Origin: an uncultured Bacilli bacterium
GTDB taxonomy: Bacteria > Bacillota_I > Bacilli_A > RF39 > UBA660
Direction of reading: 5' to 3'
Assembly (NCBI GenBank): GCA_944329375.1
Contig: CALVIB010000009.1
Span: 1-42,941, forward strand
DNA: 42,941 bases
This document shows, piece after piece, positions 1 to 6,907 of this stretch. The notes beneath the pieces were generated by a model. That model did no database searches. It was not told the origin of the DNA and saw only the letters and a list, made by a program, of their open reading frames with translations. The position numbers and the translations under genes were made by a program. How positions within the stretch are numbered: the first letter of the stretch is position 1; each line of letters starts with the position of its first letter.

Positions 1-60
1 ACTCAAGTAAATTATTATTAAAACAAACATCACACCAATACCACTAATATGTTTGGTCAT
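1..60 (-). CDS. Partial N-terminus of a membrane-anchored or secreted protein
   Basis: An ATG at the complement of 58-60 follows a purine-rich ribosome binding site (AGAGAGGG, 6 bases upstream) and opens a frame that runs off the window edge. The 20 visible residues begin MTKHISGIG and continue into a hydrophobic run (VMFVLIIIYL), consistent with a signal anchor or first membrane helix. It lies downstream of metG on the same strand with a 105-base gap. The function cannot be told from this fragment. Confidence 0.5.
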   Translation of the reverse strand, partial: MTKHISGIGVMFVLIIIYLS

Positions 61-165
61 GTTTATCCCTCTCTAATTATTCGTCCAATTTAAGGATAAC
101 ATATGGCTTATTGTATAAGCAAGTAGTATTAAATTTTTTTTTGCGACATTTTACAACAATTTACG

Positions 166-1725
166 TTAATGAGGTAACTTTTTTGAAAATTCATTTTTAT
201 CTATTCTAGCAAATAATATTTCTGGTTTATTTAGAATAATTCCAGAATCCATACCTTCAAACGCTTTAGTAGAGTTTACTGAACGGTTTTGAGTATTTAA
301 CTGTTTGAATATTTTATCAGCTGTTTCTGGTAAGAAAGCTTGCAAGTAAACACTAGCTATTCTTATTGTTTCAAGTAAGTTATATAAAACTGTTTTTAGT
401 CTTTCTTTTTTAGTTTCATCTTTGGCTAAAATCCATGGAGTTGTCTCATCTATATATTTATTGCTTTTACGGCATAGTTCAATTATTTCTTCAATAGCTT
501 CAGCAACTTTGAATTTATTCATTTTTTCTTCTATTCTATCTCCTAATGTTTTTGCATTTTCTATTAAATCACTATCTATTTCTTCAAAATTTTCTGGTTT
601 AAATACTTCTCCATTAAAATATTTATGGGTCATACTGATAGTTCTATTTACTAAATTACCTAGGGTGTTAGCTAAATCTGAATTTATCCTATCAATAATT
701 AATTCATAACCAATATTTCCATCATAACCATATGGAATTTCATGAAGACAATAATATCTAATTGCATCTGTTCCAAATAGGTTAGCTAAATCATCAGCAT
801 ATAAAACATTACCTTTTGATTTACTCATTTTATCACTATCTGATGATAATATCCAAGGATGACCAAAAATATGTTTTGGCATTGGTAAGTCTAAGGCTTT
901 CAATATTACTGGCCAGTATATTGTATGAAATCTTAAAATGTCTTTACCAATTATATGAACATCGGCTGGCCAATATTTTTTAAATTCGTCTGATGGGTTA
1001 TCTGTATCATAACCTAGGAATGTTATATAGTTTGTTAAAGCATCTAACCAAACGTAGATAACGTGTTTTTCATCAAATGGTACTTTAACCCCCCAGTCAA
1101 ATGATGTTCTTGAAATACATAAATCTTCAACACCAGGTTTTATAAAGTTATTCATTATTTCATTTTTTCTACTTTCTGGGATTATGAAATCTGGATGAGT
1201 TTCAATATATTCTTCTAACCATTTATTATATTTACTTAGTTTTAAAAAGTAAGCTTCTTCGCTTGTTTTATGAACTTCTCTTCCACAGTCTGGACATTTA
1301 CCATCTACTAATTCTTTTTCGGTAAAAAATGATTCACAAGGCGTACAATATAAGCCTTCATATTTTCCTTTATAAATATCGCCATTATCATATAGTTTTT
1401 TAAATATTTTGGCAACTATTTCTTTATGATGAGGGTTAGTTGTTCTAACAAATTTATCATAGCTGATATTCATAATATCATCTACTTTTCTAACTTCAAG
1501 AGCAATTTCGTCGACATATTCTTGTTCAGTTTTACCTGCTTCTTTAGCTTTATTTTGAACTTTTTCTCCATGTTCATCGGTTCCAGTTGTAAATATTACA
1601 TCATATCCCATTAATCTTTTATATCTCGCAATTGCATCAGTTAATATTCCTTCATAGGTATTTCCTATATGGGGTTTAGATGTCGCATAAAATATAGATG
1701 TTGTTATATAAAATTTTGGTTTCAT
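166..1725 (-). CDS. metG: Methionyl-tRNA synthetase (short form)
   Basis: Charges tRNA-Met with methionine in the cytoplasm. The class I signature appears as HIGN near residue 20 and KMSKS near residue 300. Between them is a zinc knuckle with CTPC and CPDC pairs at about residues 127-147. At 519 residues it ends after the anticodon-binding helical domain and lacks the C-terminal EMAP-type tRNA-binding domain of the ~660-residue Bacillus enzyme, as in some other short MetG proteins. The start is well set by TAAGGAGG seven bases upstream and overlaps the stop of the DHH gene (ATGA). It is the last gene of a T-box-controlled operon, so it is the obvious candidate target of that control. Confidence 0.97.
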   Translation of the reverse strand: MKPKFYITTSIFYATSKPHIGNTYEGILTDAIARYKRLMGYDVIFTTGTDEHGEKVQNKAKEAGKTEQEYVDEIALEVRKVDDIMNISYDKFVRTTNPHHKEIVAKIFKKLYDNGDIYKGKYEGLYCTPCESFFTEKELVDGKCPDCGREVHKTSEEAYFLKLSKYNKWLEEYIETHPDFIIPESRKNEIMNNFIKPGVEDLCISRTSFDWGVKVPFDEKHVIYVWLDALTNYITFLGYDTDNPSDEFKKYWPADVHIIGKDILRFHTIYWPVILKALDLPMPKHIFGHPWILSSDSDKMSKSKGNVLYADDLANLFGTDAIRYYCLHEIPYGYDGNIGYELIIDRINSDLANTLGNLVNRTISMTHKYFNGEVFKPENFEEIDSDLIENAKTLGDRIEEKMNKFKVAEAIEEIIELCRKSNKYIDETTPWILAKDETKKERLKTVLYNLLETIRIASVYLQAFLPETADKIFKQLNTQNRSVNSTKAFEGMDSGIILNKPEILFARIDKNEFSKKLPH

Positions 1726-2651
1726 TTGTTTACCTCCTTAAAATTTTTAAATAATATTTTAGTTAATGTTTTAGTAAAATCTTTTGGCAAAGGACTACCA
1801 GATGCATCTTTGTGGCCACCACCACCATATTTGTTTGAAAAAACTGTTAGGTCGACTTTACCATGACCACGATAACTGATTTTTTTGGAAACATTTATAA
1901 CTACCGAAAAATCTAATTCTGGATGATTATCTATTAGATAATTTCCAAGTTGTGAACGATAATTTTCAGCATACACGACAGCTACTTTATAACCATCTAA
2001 AGTTCCTATTATCATTTCTTTTTCTTTTTCTTCTAAATATCTTTTTATTTCATCTTCTTTAATTTTTATAAGCATCTGTTCTTGCGGTCCATAAGTAAAT
2101 GTTTCGTGATTTTTTATATAATTTGTAAAATATTCGATATAATTTTCCACACCAAATAATTCAAATAAAGTTCTGATGTTTTCGGCATTTTTCCTATCTT
2201 CTTCAGATTTAAAGTCATATGTATCTATTAATCTAACATATTCTACCAATGTTCTAGTACTTTCTTTCTTTAATAAATCATTTGGATAATTTTGTATTAA
2301 GTAATTATAAAATAGGGAAGTTGCACTTTCTTTTCTATCTTTGCTTTCAGAAATAACGGTTATAAAATCATATTTGTTTAAGTGAAGAGTGCTGGCATGG
2401 TGGTCTAATATTATTATTTTGTTTTTAAAAGTTTCATTTTGATTAATTATTTCAGCCATTTCATCTGAAACATTTAAATCTAATATGTATATTCTATTAT
2501 ATTTTTCAATGTTTTCTTTTACTGTTTCATCCACTTCTTTTACTTCGATTAATTTTTTATCAAAGTTTTTAAAAGTTAAATTGGCTAAAATAATAGGTGT
2601 TACTCCATCATTATCTCCAATATGAGAAATTATTAATAATTTATTTTCCAT
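1722..2651 (-). CDS. DHH/DHHA1 family phosphoesterase (NrnB-like)
   Basis: A 309-residue protein of the DHH superfamily. The N-terminal metal site has SHIGDNDG (D13, D15), the DHH triad is in ILDHHAS at residues 83-85, and the C-terminal DHHA1 substrate motif is the glycine-rich GGGGHKDASG near residue 280. Relatives degrade short oligoribonucleotides (NrnA/NrnB) or cleave cyclic dinucleotide products; the short SH..D.DG opening and lack of extra domains resemble NrnB-type nanoRNases, but substrate is inferred only. It sits between dut and metG and overlaps metG by four bases, so translation is probably coupled. It ends with TGA, evidence that TGA is a stop here. Confidence 0.85.
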   Translation of the reverse strand: MENKLLIISHIGDNDGVTPIILANLTFKNFDKKLIEVKEVDETVKENIEKYNRIYILDLNVSDEMAEIINQNETFKNKIIILDHHASTLHLNKYDFITVISESKDRKESATSLFYNYLIQNYPNDLLKKESTRTLVEYVRLIDTYDFKSEEDRKNAENIRTLFELFGVENYIEYFTNYIKNHETFTYGPQEQMLIKIKEDEIKRYLEEKEKEMIIGTLDGYKVAVVYAENYRSQLGNYLIDNHPELDFSVVINVSKKISYRGHGKVDLTVFSNKYGGGGHKDASGSPLPKDFTKTLTKILFKNFKEVNK

Positions 2652-2660
2652 AATATCCCC

Positions 2661-3134
2661 CTAACTTGTACTTCCTATGCCACCAGTTCGGGCACTTTTT
2701 ATTTCTTTTTCATTATCTACGGTTAAATATTTAATAAATATTCCTTGCACAAATCTATCATTTGCTTTCAGGGTTATAGTTTCTTTTCCTTCATTTTGAA
2801 TAGCTATAAAGATATGCCCTTCATTATTTTCATTATTGTAGTAATCACTATCAATTATTCCAGTTTGGTTACACAATCTTAAATTATATTTAAAACCTAG
2901 GCTACTTCTAATATAAATCATTAATACTTCATCACTATTCATTTTTGCTTTAATTGCTGTTGGTATTTTTTTTATTTCATTTGGTTTTAAGGTAGTATCT
3001 TTTAAAATATGAAAGTCATATCCTGCACTTTGCTCAGTTGCTCTTTCAGGCAAGGTTATTTCATTATATTCTTTTTCGGTTAATTTTGTATCTTTTATAA
3101 ATTGTTCTAATGATATTTTTTCAAAATTTCGCAT
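2661..3134 (-). CDS. dut: dUTP diphosphatase (trimeric dUTPase family)
   Basis: Hydrolyses dUTP to dUMP and pyrophosphate, keeping uracil out of DNA and feeding dTMP synthesis. Conserved motifs are present in order: AGYDF (motif 1), RSSLG (motif 2), GIIDSDYYNN with the catalytic Asp (motif 3), RFVQGIF (motif 4) and RTGGIGSTS (motif 5, a variant of RGSGGFGSTG). I place the start at the ATG at 3134, just after AAAGGAGGG; the reading frame extends nine codons further upstream but that stretch is the U-run of the T-box terminator. The product is 157 residues, normal for the family. First gene of the dut-DHH-metG operon. Confidence 0.92.
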   Translation of the reverse strand: MRNFEKISLEQFIKDTKLTEKEYNEITLPERATEQSAGYDFHILKDTTLKPNEIKKIPTAIKAKMNSDEVLMIYIRSSLGFKYNLRLCNQTGIIDSDYYNNENNEGHIFIAIQNEGKETITLKANDRFVQGIFIKYLTVDNEKEIKSARTGGIGSTS

Positions 3135-3150
3135 ATTTCCCTCCTTTGTA

Positions 3151-3366
3151 TAAAAAAACATCCTTAGGATAAGGACGTTTATGAGCGTGGTACCACCTTA
3201 ATTTGTAAGATTTTCTTACCTTTAAACATATAACGGTGTTTGCCGCTTTAACCTACATATCGATTAGAGTGCTCCAGAGCCATTCCAAGTAGTTACCTTG
3301 TTTATTTCCACCATACATAAACTCTCTATAAAGTTACCTACTTTTCTTTCCTTCAGTGCATTTAAT
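3151..3366 (-). promoter_or_regulatory. T-box riboswitch leader with intrinsic terminator
   Basis: Read on the minus strand, the leader contains an AGAGAG box followed by GGTGGAAA (Stem I distal elements), the specifier-side block GGAATGGCTCTGGAGC, and the T-box AAGGTGGTACCACG. The T-box can form the antiterminator: AAGG pairs with CCTT and ACG with CGT around a seven-base UGGUACC bulge. The competing terminator is ACGTCCTTA, loop TCC, TAAGGATGT, then seven T. The bulge base after UGG is U, which requires a tRNA discriminator A (true of both Leu and Met tRNA). The specifier codon is not fixed by eye: CTC fits the usual position after GAATGG, while ATG overlaps GAATGG. Downstream genes are dut, a DHH phosphoesterase and metG. 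Confidence 0.93.
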
Positions 3367-3372
3367 GGTTTA

Positions 3373-3401
3373 ATTATAGCATGTTTCTATTTATGATTCA
3401 A
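3373..3401 (-). promoter_or_regulatory. Promoter of the T-box / dut-metG operon
   Basis: TTGAAT, 17-base spacer, TATAAT with an extended TG (TGCTATAAT). The predicted start, about 3366, is just ahead of the T-box Stem I. The -35 overlaps the last codons of the SpoVT-like gene. Confidence 0.75.
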
Positions 3402-3915
3402 TATGTTTGGCTAAAACTTTTGATAGGAGATTTATCATATCTATATTATTGGTGGTTAGTTCTTTGTCACTTATAACAATTATCGCACCTTTTTCATCAC
3501 CGCCAGCAATTATTGGGCTGATAATTATATTGCTATTTTCTGTTTTATCTTTTGTGATATTTATTTTTTTATTTTTTAAAATTACATTTTTTCTTTCATT
3601 CATATATTTTAGTATTGTTTCACTTATTTCTTCATTTATATATTTCTTTTTTAATGGTCCTGATATGCTTATAAATTTATCGGTATCGGAAAGCAAAACA
3701 TTTTCTTTTAAATATGTGTTTAATGTTTCAGTTATTGTATCGCTTAATTCGGTTAAATTACTTAATTCAGAGTATTTTTTTAAAATGATTTGGTCATCAT
3801 TCATAAATATTTCTAGATTTTCTCCATTTTTTATATGAAGTGTTTTTCTAATTTCTTTTGGAACAACGATTCTTCCAAGTTCATCTATTCTTCTTACTAT
3901 GCCAGCTAATTTCAT
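3391..3915 (-). CDS. spoVT: SpoVT-like AbrB-family transcription regulator
   Basis: A 174-residue protein with an N-terminal AbrB swapped-hairpin DNA-binding domain (LAGIVRRIDELGRIVVPKEI, residues 3-22, and on to about residue 48) and a C-terminal region of about 110 residues with a GAF-like pattern (ISGP..., NIIISPIIAGGDEKGAIIVIS). Length and architecture match SpoVT of Bacillus (178 residues) rather than AbrB itself (about 95). In Bacillus SpoVT modulates sigma-G genes in the forespore. In this window the neighbours are a T-box operon and a divergent pyrophosphatase gene, not mfd. Whether it has a sporulation role here is unknown. Start: ATG preceded by GAAAGAAGGG. Confidence 0.87.
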   Translation of the reverse strand: MKLAGIVRRIDELGRIVVPKEIRKTLHIKNGENLEIFMNDDQIILKKYSELSNLTELSDTITETLNTYLKENVLLSDTDKFISISGPLKKKYINEEISETILKYMNERKNVILKNKKINITKDKTENSNIIISPIIAGGDEKGAIIVISDKELTTNNIDMINLLSKVLAKHIES

Positions 3916-3966
3916 TTTTTCCCTTCTTTCTTAATTTTAGTATGAACTTAAATATTTAATTTATAC

Positions 3967-3995
3967 TTTAAATATAAAGAAAAAAATGATATAAT
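3967..3995 (+). promoter_or_regulatory. Promoter of the pyrophosphatase gene
   Basis: TTTAAA, 17-base spacer, TATAAT with extended TGA preceding (TGATATAAT). Transcription would start near 4002, only about 19 bases ahead of the TTG start at 4021. Confidence 0.6.
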
Positions 3996-4020
3996 TGTCC
4001 TTATGAAGGAGGAGATTTGC

Positions 4021-5637
4021 TTGAGTAAAGTTTTAATTTTTGGCCATCAAAAACCAGATACTGATAGTGTTACTGCTGCTTTGGTTTTATCTTATTTAAA
4101 AAATCAATTAGGTATGGACACAGAACCTAGAGTTTTAGGCGAATTAAATAAGGAAACTGAGTTTGTTTTAGATTATTTTAATTTTGATAGACCGAAGTTT
4201 TTAAATGATGTAAGATTACAAGTTAAAGATGTCGATTATACTAAAGATTGTTTCTTAAATGAAAATGATTCTATTTACAAGGGTTATAAATACATGAATG
4301 AAACAAGTATCGGAACTATTCCTGTGGTTGATAGTGAAGGTAAATATAAAGGTGCGGTTTCAATGAAGGATGTCGCAAGTAATTTGATTAATAATGATTT
4401 AAGAAAGATTGATACTTCTTATGATAATTTACTTGAGGCTTTAAATGGTAAAGAAATTTTAAGATTTGATAAGGAGATTAAAGGTACTATTATTTCACCA
4501 AGTTATAGAAGTACTACTTTTAAAGAAAATATTAAAATTGATAGGGATAGTGTTTTAATTACTGGTGATAGACATGCAATTATTGAATATGCGGTTGAAA
4601 ATAGTGCTTCTATTATCATTTTAACTAATGGGGTTAAGATGAAGAAGGAACATTTGGAGATTGCTAAAAAAAATCATGTAGATGTTATCAGTACTAAACA
4701 CGATGGTTTAACTACAGCTAATTTAGTTGTTTTGAGTAATTATGTTAAAACTAAGATGAAAACTAAAGATATTATTTATATTAATGAAAATGATGCTTTA
4801 GGAGAGGTTTTAGATTTAGCTAATAAGAAAAAATTTAGTAACTATCCAGTTGTTGATAATGATGGCAAATGTTTAGGTGTGTTTAGAATTAGTATGGCTT
4901 ATAGTCGTCATCCTAAACAAGTTATTCTAGTTGACCATAATGAAAAAGAGCAAAGTGTTATTGGACTTGATGAAGCTGAGATTATTGAAATTGTCGACCA
5001 TCATAAGATAGGTAATATTGGTACTAATATGCCAATTAACTTTAGAAATATGCCTTTGGGCTGTACTGAAACTATTTTATATTTGATGTTTAAAGAACAT
5101 AATATTAAAATTCCTAAGAAATATGCGGGTTTAATGATGTCTGGCATTATTTCTGATACTTTACTTTTAACTTCACCTACAACTACGGATGTTGATAGAG
5201 ATGCTTTAGAAGATTTAAGTAAGATTGCTGGTATAAATTATAGAGAATATGGTATGGAAATGTTTAAAGCTGGCTCTTCTATGGAAGGTATGACTATTTC
5301 TGAAATTATTCATGGAGATTTTAAAAACTTTATGGTGGATAATCAAAAAGTCGGAATTGGTCAAGTTTCAACTATGAGTACTGATGAAATTTTAAGTAAA
5401 CAAGATGAGTTTATTAATGAATTAAATGAAGAAGCTTCAGAAGGTTATACAGCTATTGCTTTATTTGTTACTGATATTTTGAAAAATGGCTCTTATATAT
5501 TCTTTAATGATAAAGCTAAAGAAATATTCTCTAATTCATTTGGAGTAGAGGATATTAATCAAGGACATTTCTTCGAGGGATTGGTTTCACGTAAAAAACA
5601 AATTGTTCCTAAACTTATGAATTATATGGATAATTAA
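4021..5637 (+). CDS. ppaC: Manganese-dependent inorganic pyrophosphatase with regulatory CBS/DRTGG insert
   Basis: Family II (DHH-type) pyrophosphatase, which hydrolyses pyrophosphate to phosphate and drives biosynthesis. The N-terminal metal site is GHQKPDTDS and the DHH motif is VDHHKIGNI; the DHHA2 domain follows. Between them is an insert of about 245 residues holding two CBS halves (SIGTIPVVDSEGKYKGAVS and NYPVVDNDGKCLGVF) flanking a DRTGG-type domain, as in the nucleotide-regulated CBS-PPases. I choose the TTG at 4021 as the start: an ATG lies at 4003, but the ribosome binding site AAGGAGGAG sits between them, six to seven bases before the TTG, and family members begin at SKVLIFGH. 538 residues. 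Its orientation is opposite to most left-arm genes and it has its own promoter and terminator. Confidence 0.94.
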   Translation: MSKVLIFGHQKPDTDSVTAALVLSYLKNQLGMDTEPRVLGELNKETEFVLDYFNFDRPKFLNDVRLQVKDVDYTKDCFLNENDSIYKGYKYMNETSIGTIPVVDSEGKYKGAVSMKDVASNLINNDLRKIDTSYDNLLEALNGKEILRFDKEIKGTIISPSYRSTTFKENIKIDRDSVLITGDRHAIIEYAVENSASIIILTNGVKMKKEHLEIAKKNHVDVISTKHDGLTTANLVVLSNYVKTKMKTKDIIYINENDALGEVLDLANKKKFSNYPVVDNDGKCLGVFRISMAYSRHPKQVILVDHNEKEQSVIGLDEAEIIEIVDHHKIGNIGTNMPINFRNMPLGCTETILYLMFKEHNIKIPKKYAGLMMSGIISDTLLLTSPTTTDVDRDALEDLSKIAGINYREYGMEMFKAGSSMEGMTISEIIHGDFKNFMVDNQKVGIGQVSTMSTDEILSKQDEFINELNEEASEGYTAIALFVTDILKNGSYIFFNDKAKEIFSNSFGVEDINQGHFFEGLVSRKKQIVPKLMNYMDN

Positions 5638-5660
5638 AGTGGTTGTTTAATCACTTTTTT
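5637..5660 (+). terminator. Intrinsic terminator of ppaC
   Basis: Perfect 8-bp stem AAGTGGTT / AATCACTT with a GTTT loop, followed by T-run; it starts on the last base of the ppaC stop codon. Confidence 0.85.
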
Positions 5661-5691
5661 ATTACGAATTTATGGTAATAATGTCAATAAT

Positions 5692-5720
5692 TTGGAATGA
5701 GGATATTTTACTAATATAAT
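5692..5720 (+). promoter_or_regulatory. Promoter of an orphan transcription unit
   Basis: TTGGAA, 17-base spacer, TATAAT. No recognised gene follows; the predicted transcript would run from about 5727 through a long hairpin (5768-5795) and a 42-codon ORF to the terminator at 6106-6137. Confidence 0.55.
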
Positions 5721-5767
5721 AGAGAAGGAACAAGTTGTTTGCTCTCAAAGCAATAACAATATAAATT

Positions 5768-5795
5768 ACTATTTTTGTGTTTACACAAAAATAGT
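5768..5795 (+). repeat. Perfect 13-bp inverted repeat (long hairpin)
   Basis: ACTATTTTTGTGT, two T, ACACAAAAATAGT. It is not followed by a T-run in either direction, so it is not an ordinary terminator. It sits about 45 bases after a good promoter, in the otherwise gene-poor stretch 5661-6105. Confidence 0.8.
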
Positions 5796-5854
5796 ATCTG
5801 CTGGTATGACTTCTTTGATTTTGATAATAATAAAATGAACTTCAAATACCTTTT

Positions 5855-5983
5855 ATGAAATTAAAAGACTTCTTTAAGAGAATTATTATTGTTAAAAACA
5901 ATATTAAAAGATGGAGAGATGATAAAGAAATTATTATGGGGATTACTGATTTTCTTTTAGATGAGGATAGTTTAAATTATTAA
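5855..5983 (+). CDS. Small hypothetical ORF, 42 residues, possibly a remnant
   Basis: ATG to TAA, beginning MKLKDFFKRIIIVKNNIKRW and ending LLDEDSLNY. Residue use is protein-like (amphipathic, lysine/isoleucine rich), but there is no clear ribosome binding site. Downstream, in another frame at about 6013-6067, is a short piece reading ITEFSRITGKNVSSLYNK that looks like part of a helix-turn-helix. The stretch 5661-6105 may therefore hold decayed gene fragments. I do not recognise a family. Confidence 0.2.
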   Translation: MKLKDFFKRIIIVKNNIKRWRDDKEIIMGITDFLLDEDSLNY

Positions 5984-6105
5984 TTATAATTAAAAATATA
6001 TAACTTTTGATTATTACTGAATTTTCTAGAATAACTGGAAAGAATGTTTCTAGTCTATATAATAAGTAAGGTTTTAAATATTTTATAGATAAAATAAGGC
6101 AATTT

Positions 6106-6137
6106 AAAAGACTCACTTAATTGTGAATCTTTTTTTG
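6106..6137 (+). terminator. Hairpin terminator, probably bidirectional
   Basis: AAAAGACTCAC, loop TTAATT, GTGAATCTTTT (10 of 11 pairs) followed by a T-run on the plus strand. On the minus strand it overlaps the stop of the small ORF 6113-6382, so it could end transcripts from both sides. Confidence 0.6.
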
Positions 6138-6382
6138 TTTTCTGCGTTTTTTAAGTATAGATTTGTTACTGCGTATGCTAAAGCGGTTCCACTAATGATA
6201 TATAAACCTGTTTTTATTGGCTCGTCAGCTATTTGAGAGAGTAATAAAGCAGTAGGGGATGTGATTATAGCTGTTTTTATATCGTTAGTAAATAATTTAA
6301 ATTTTTTTCCATACTTTTTATATTCTTGGCCGATGTTATTTGTTAAATTAATATTTACTTCTTTTGAATATTTTGTTTTAAT
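6113..6382 (-). CDS. Small membrane-protein ORF with apparent ATT start
   Basis: An 89-codon open frame ending in TGA. It has no in-frame ATG, GTG or TTG near its 5' end, and a TAA lies 36 bases upstream of the proposed start. A strong Shine-Dalgarno-like block, AGAGAGGGG, lies six bases before an ATT codon. The product reads as protein: a polar lysine-rich N-terminal third, then two hydrophobic segments (AIITSPTALLLSQIA and GLYIISGTALAYAVTNLYL) and a charged tail ending NKKRFTIK. I do not recognise a family. Either it uses a rare ATT (or ATA) start, as infC does, or it lost its ATG by mutation. Confidence 0.45.
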   Translation of the reverse strand: MKTKYSKEVNINLTNNIGQEYKKYGKKFKLFTNDIKTAIITSPTALLLSQIADEPIKTGLYIISGTALAYAVTNLYLKNAENKKRFTIK

Positions 6383-6427
6383 GGGTATCCCCTCTCTTTC
6401 CTTTTTGACTATATATTAGCAATTTTC

Positions 6428-6907
6428 TTACTTTATGTCAAATTTTTTTGTATTATTTTCAAATGTTTTTTCTTTTAAATATGTATTTGGAATAAAATGG
6501 ATGTTTTTAGGATTAGCTATTAATGCTTCTTCACACATCTTTTCGGTTTTAAATTTATCTGGAATATATTTAAAATTACTTTTAGGATTAGCATAGAATG
6601 CTATTTCACACATTTCTTTAGTTTTTATTTCATCTGGAATATATTTTAAAGCTGTTTGGGGTTTTAAGGTTATGGTTAATAGACAAAGTTCTAAGGTGCG
6701 GTAATGAATGGGAATTTCTGAAATATGACTTGGAGCATTTATGTTCATTAATTCTTCTTCATAATTCATTTTTAATCTTTGAATAACAAAGTTAAATAAT
6801 TTCCAAAAGTTTTCATCTTTATAATCAATATATTCTTCTGGCATTTTATACCATAATGTTGGTTTATTATATACTTCTTGGTAGTATTTTAGTTTCTCAT
6901 TTTTCAT
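6428..6907 (-). CDS. DUF4116-like repeat protein
   Basis: A 159-residue cytoplasmic protein with no signal or membrane segment. The C-terminal half carries near-repeats of about 26 residues: LKYIPDEIKTKEMCEIAFYA, FKYIPDKFKTEKMCEEALIA and a degenerate IHFIPNTYLKEKTFE. This periodic pattern resembles DUF4116-type alpha-helical repeats; I infer a protein-protein interaction role, with no defined partner. Its start overlaps the last codons of mfd (ATG within the mfd 3' end, 11 bases overlap), so it is probably translated from the pth-mfd mRNA. Confidence 0.6.
   Translation of the reverse strand: MKNEKLKYYQEVYNKPTLWYKMPEEYIDYKDENFWKLFNFVIQRLKMNYEEELMNINAPSHISEIPIHYRTLELCLLTITLKPQTALKYIPDEIKTKEMCEIAFYANPKSNFKYIPDKFKTEKMCEEALIANPKNIHFIPNTYLKEKTFENNTKKFDIK

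Noticed and set aside
3135-3161. Upstream start of dUTPase
   Set aside because: It would begin inside the T-box terminator T-run; ATG 3134 has a strong ribosome binding site.
3407-3838. 143-codon hydrophobic plus-strand frame opposite spoVT
   Set aside because: Hydrophobicity comes from reading AT-rich Lys/Asn codons in antisense; spoVT is the real gene.
4003-4020. ATG start for the pyrophosphatase at 4003
   Set aside because: This ATG lies at the predicted transcription start, and the ribosome binding site AAGGAGGAG follows it; TTG at 4021 fits both signal and family N-terminus.
5768-5795. Long hairpin as a transcription terminator
   Set aside because: No T-run follows in either direction and a promoter lies just upstream, so a terminator role is not supported.
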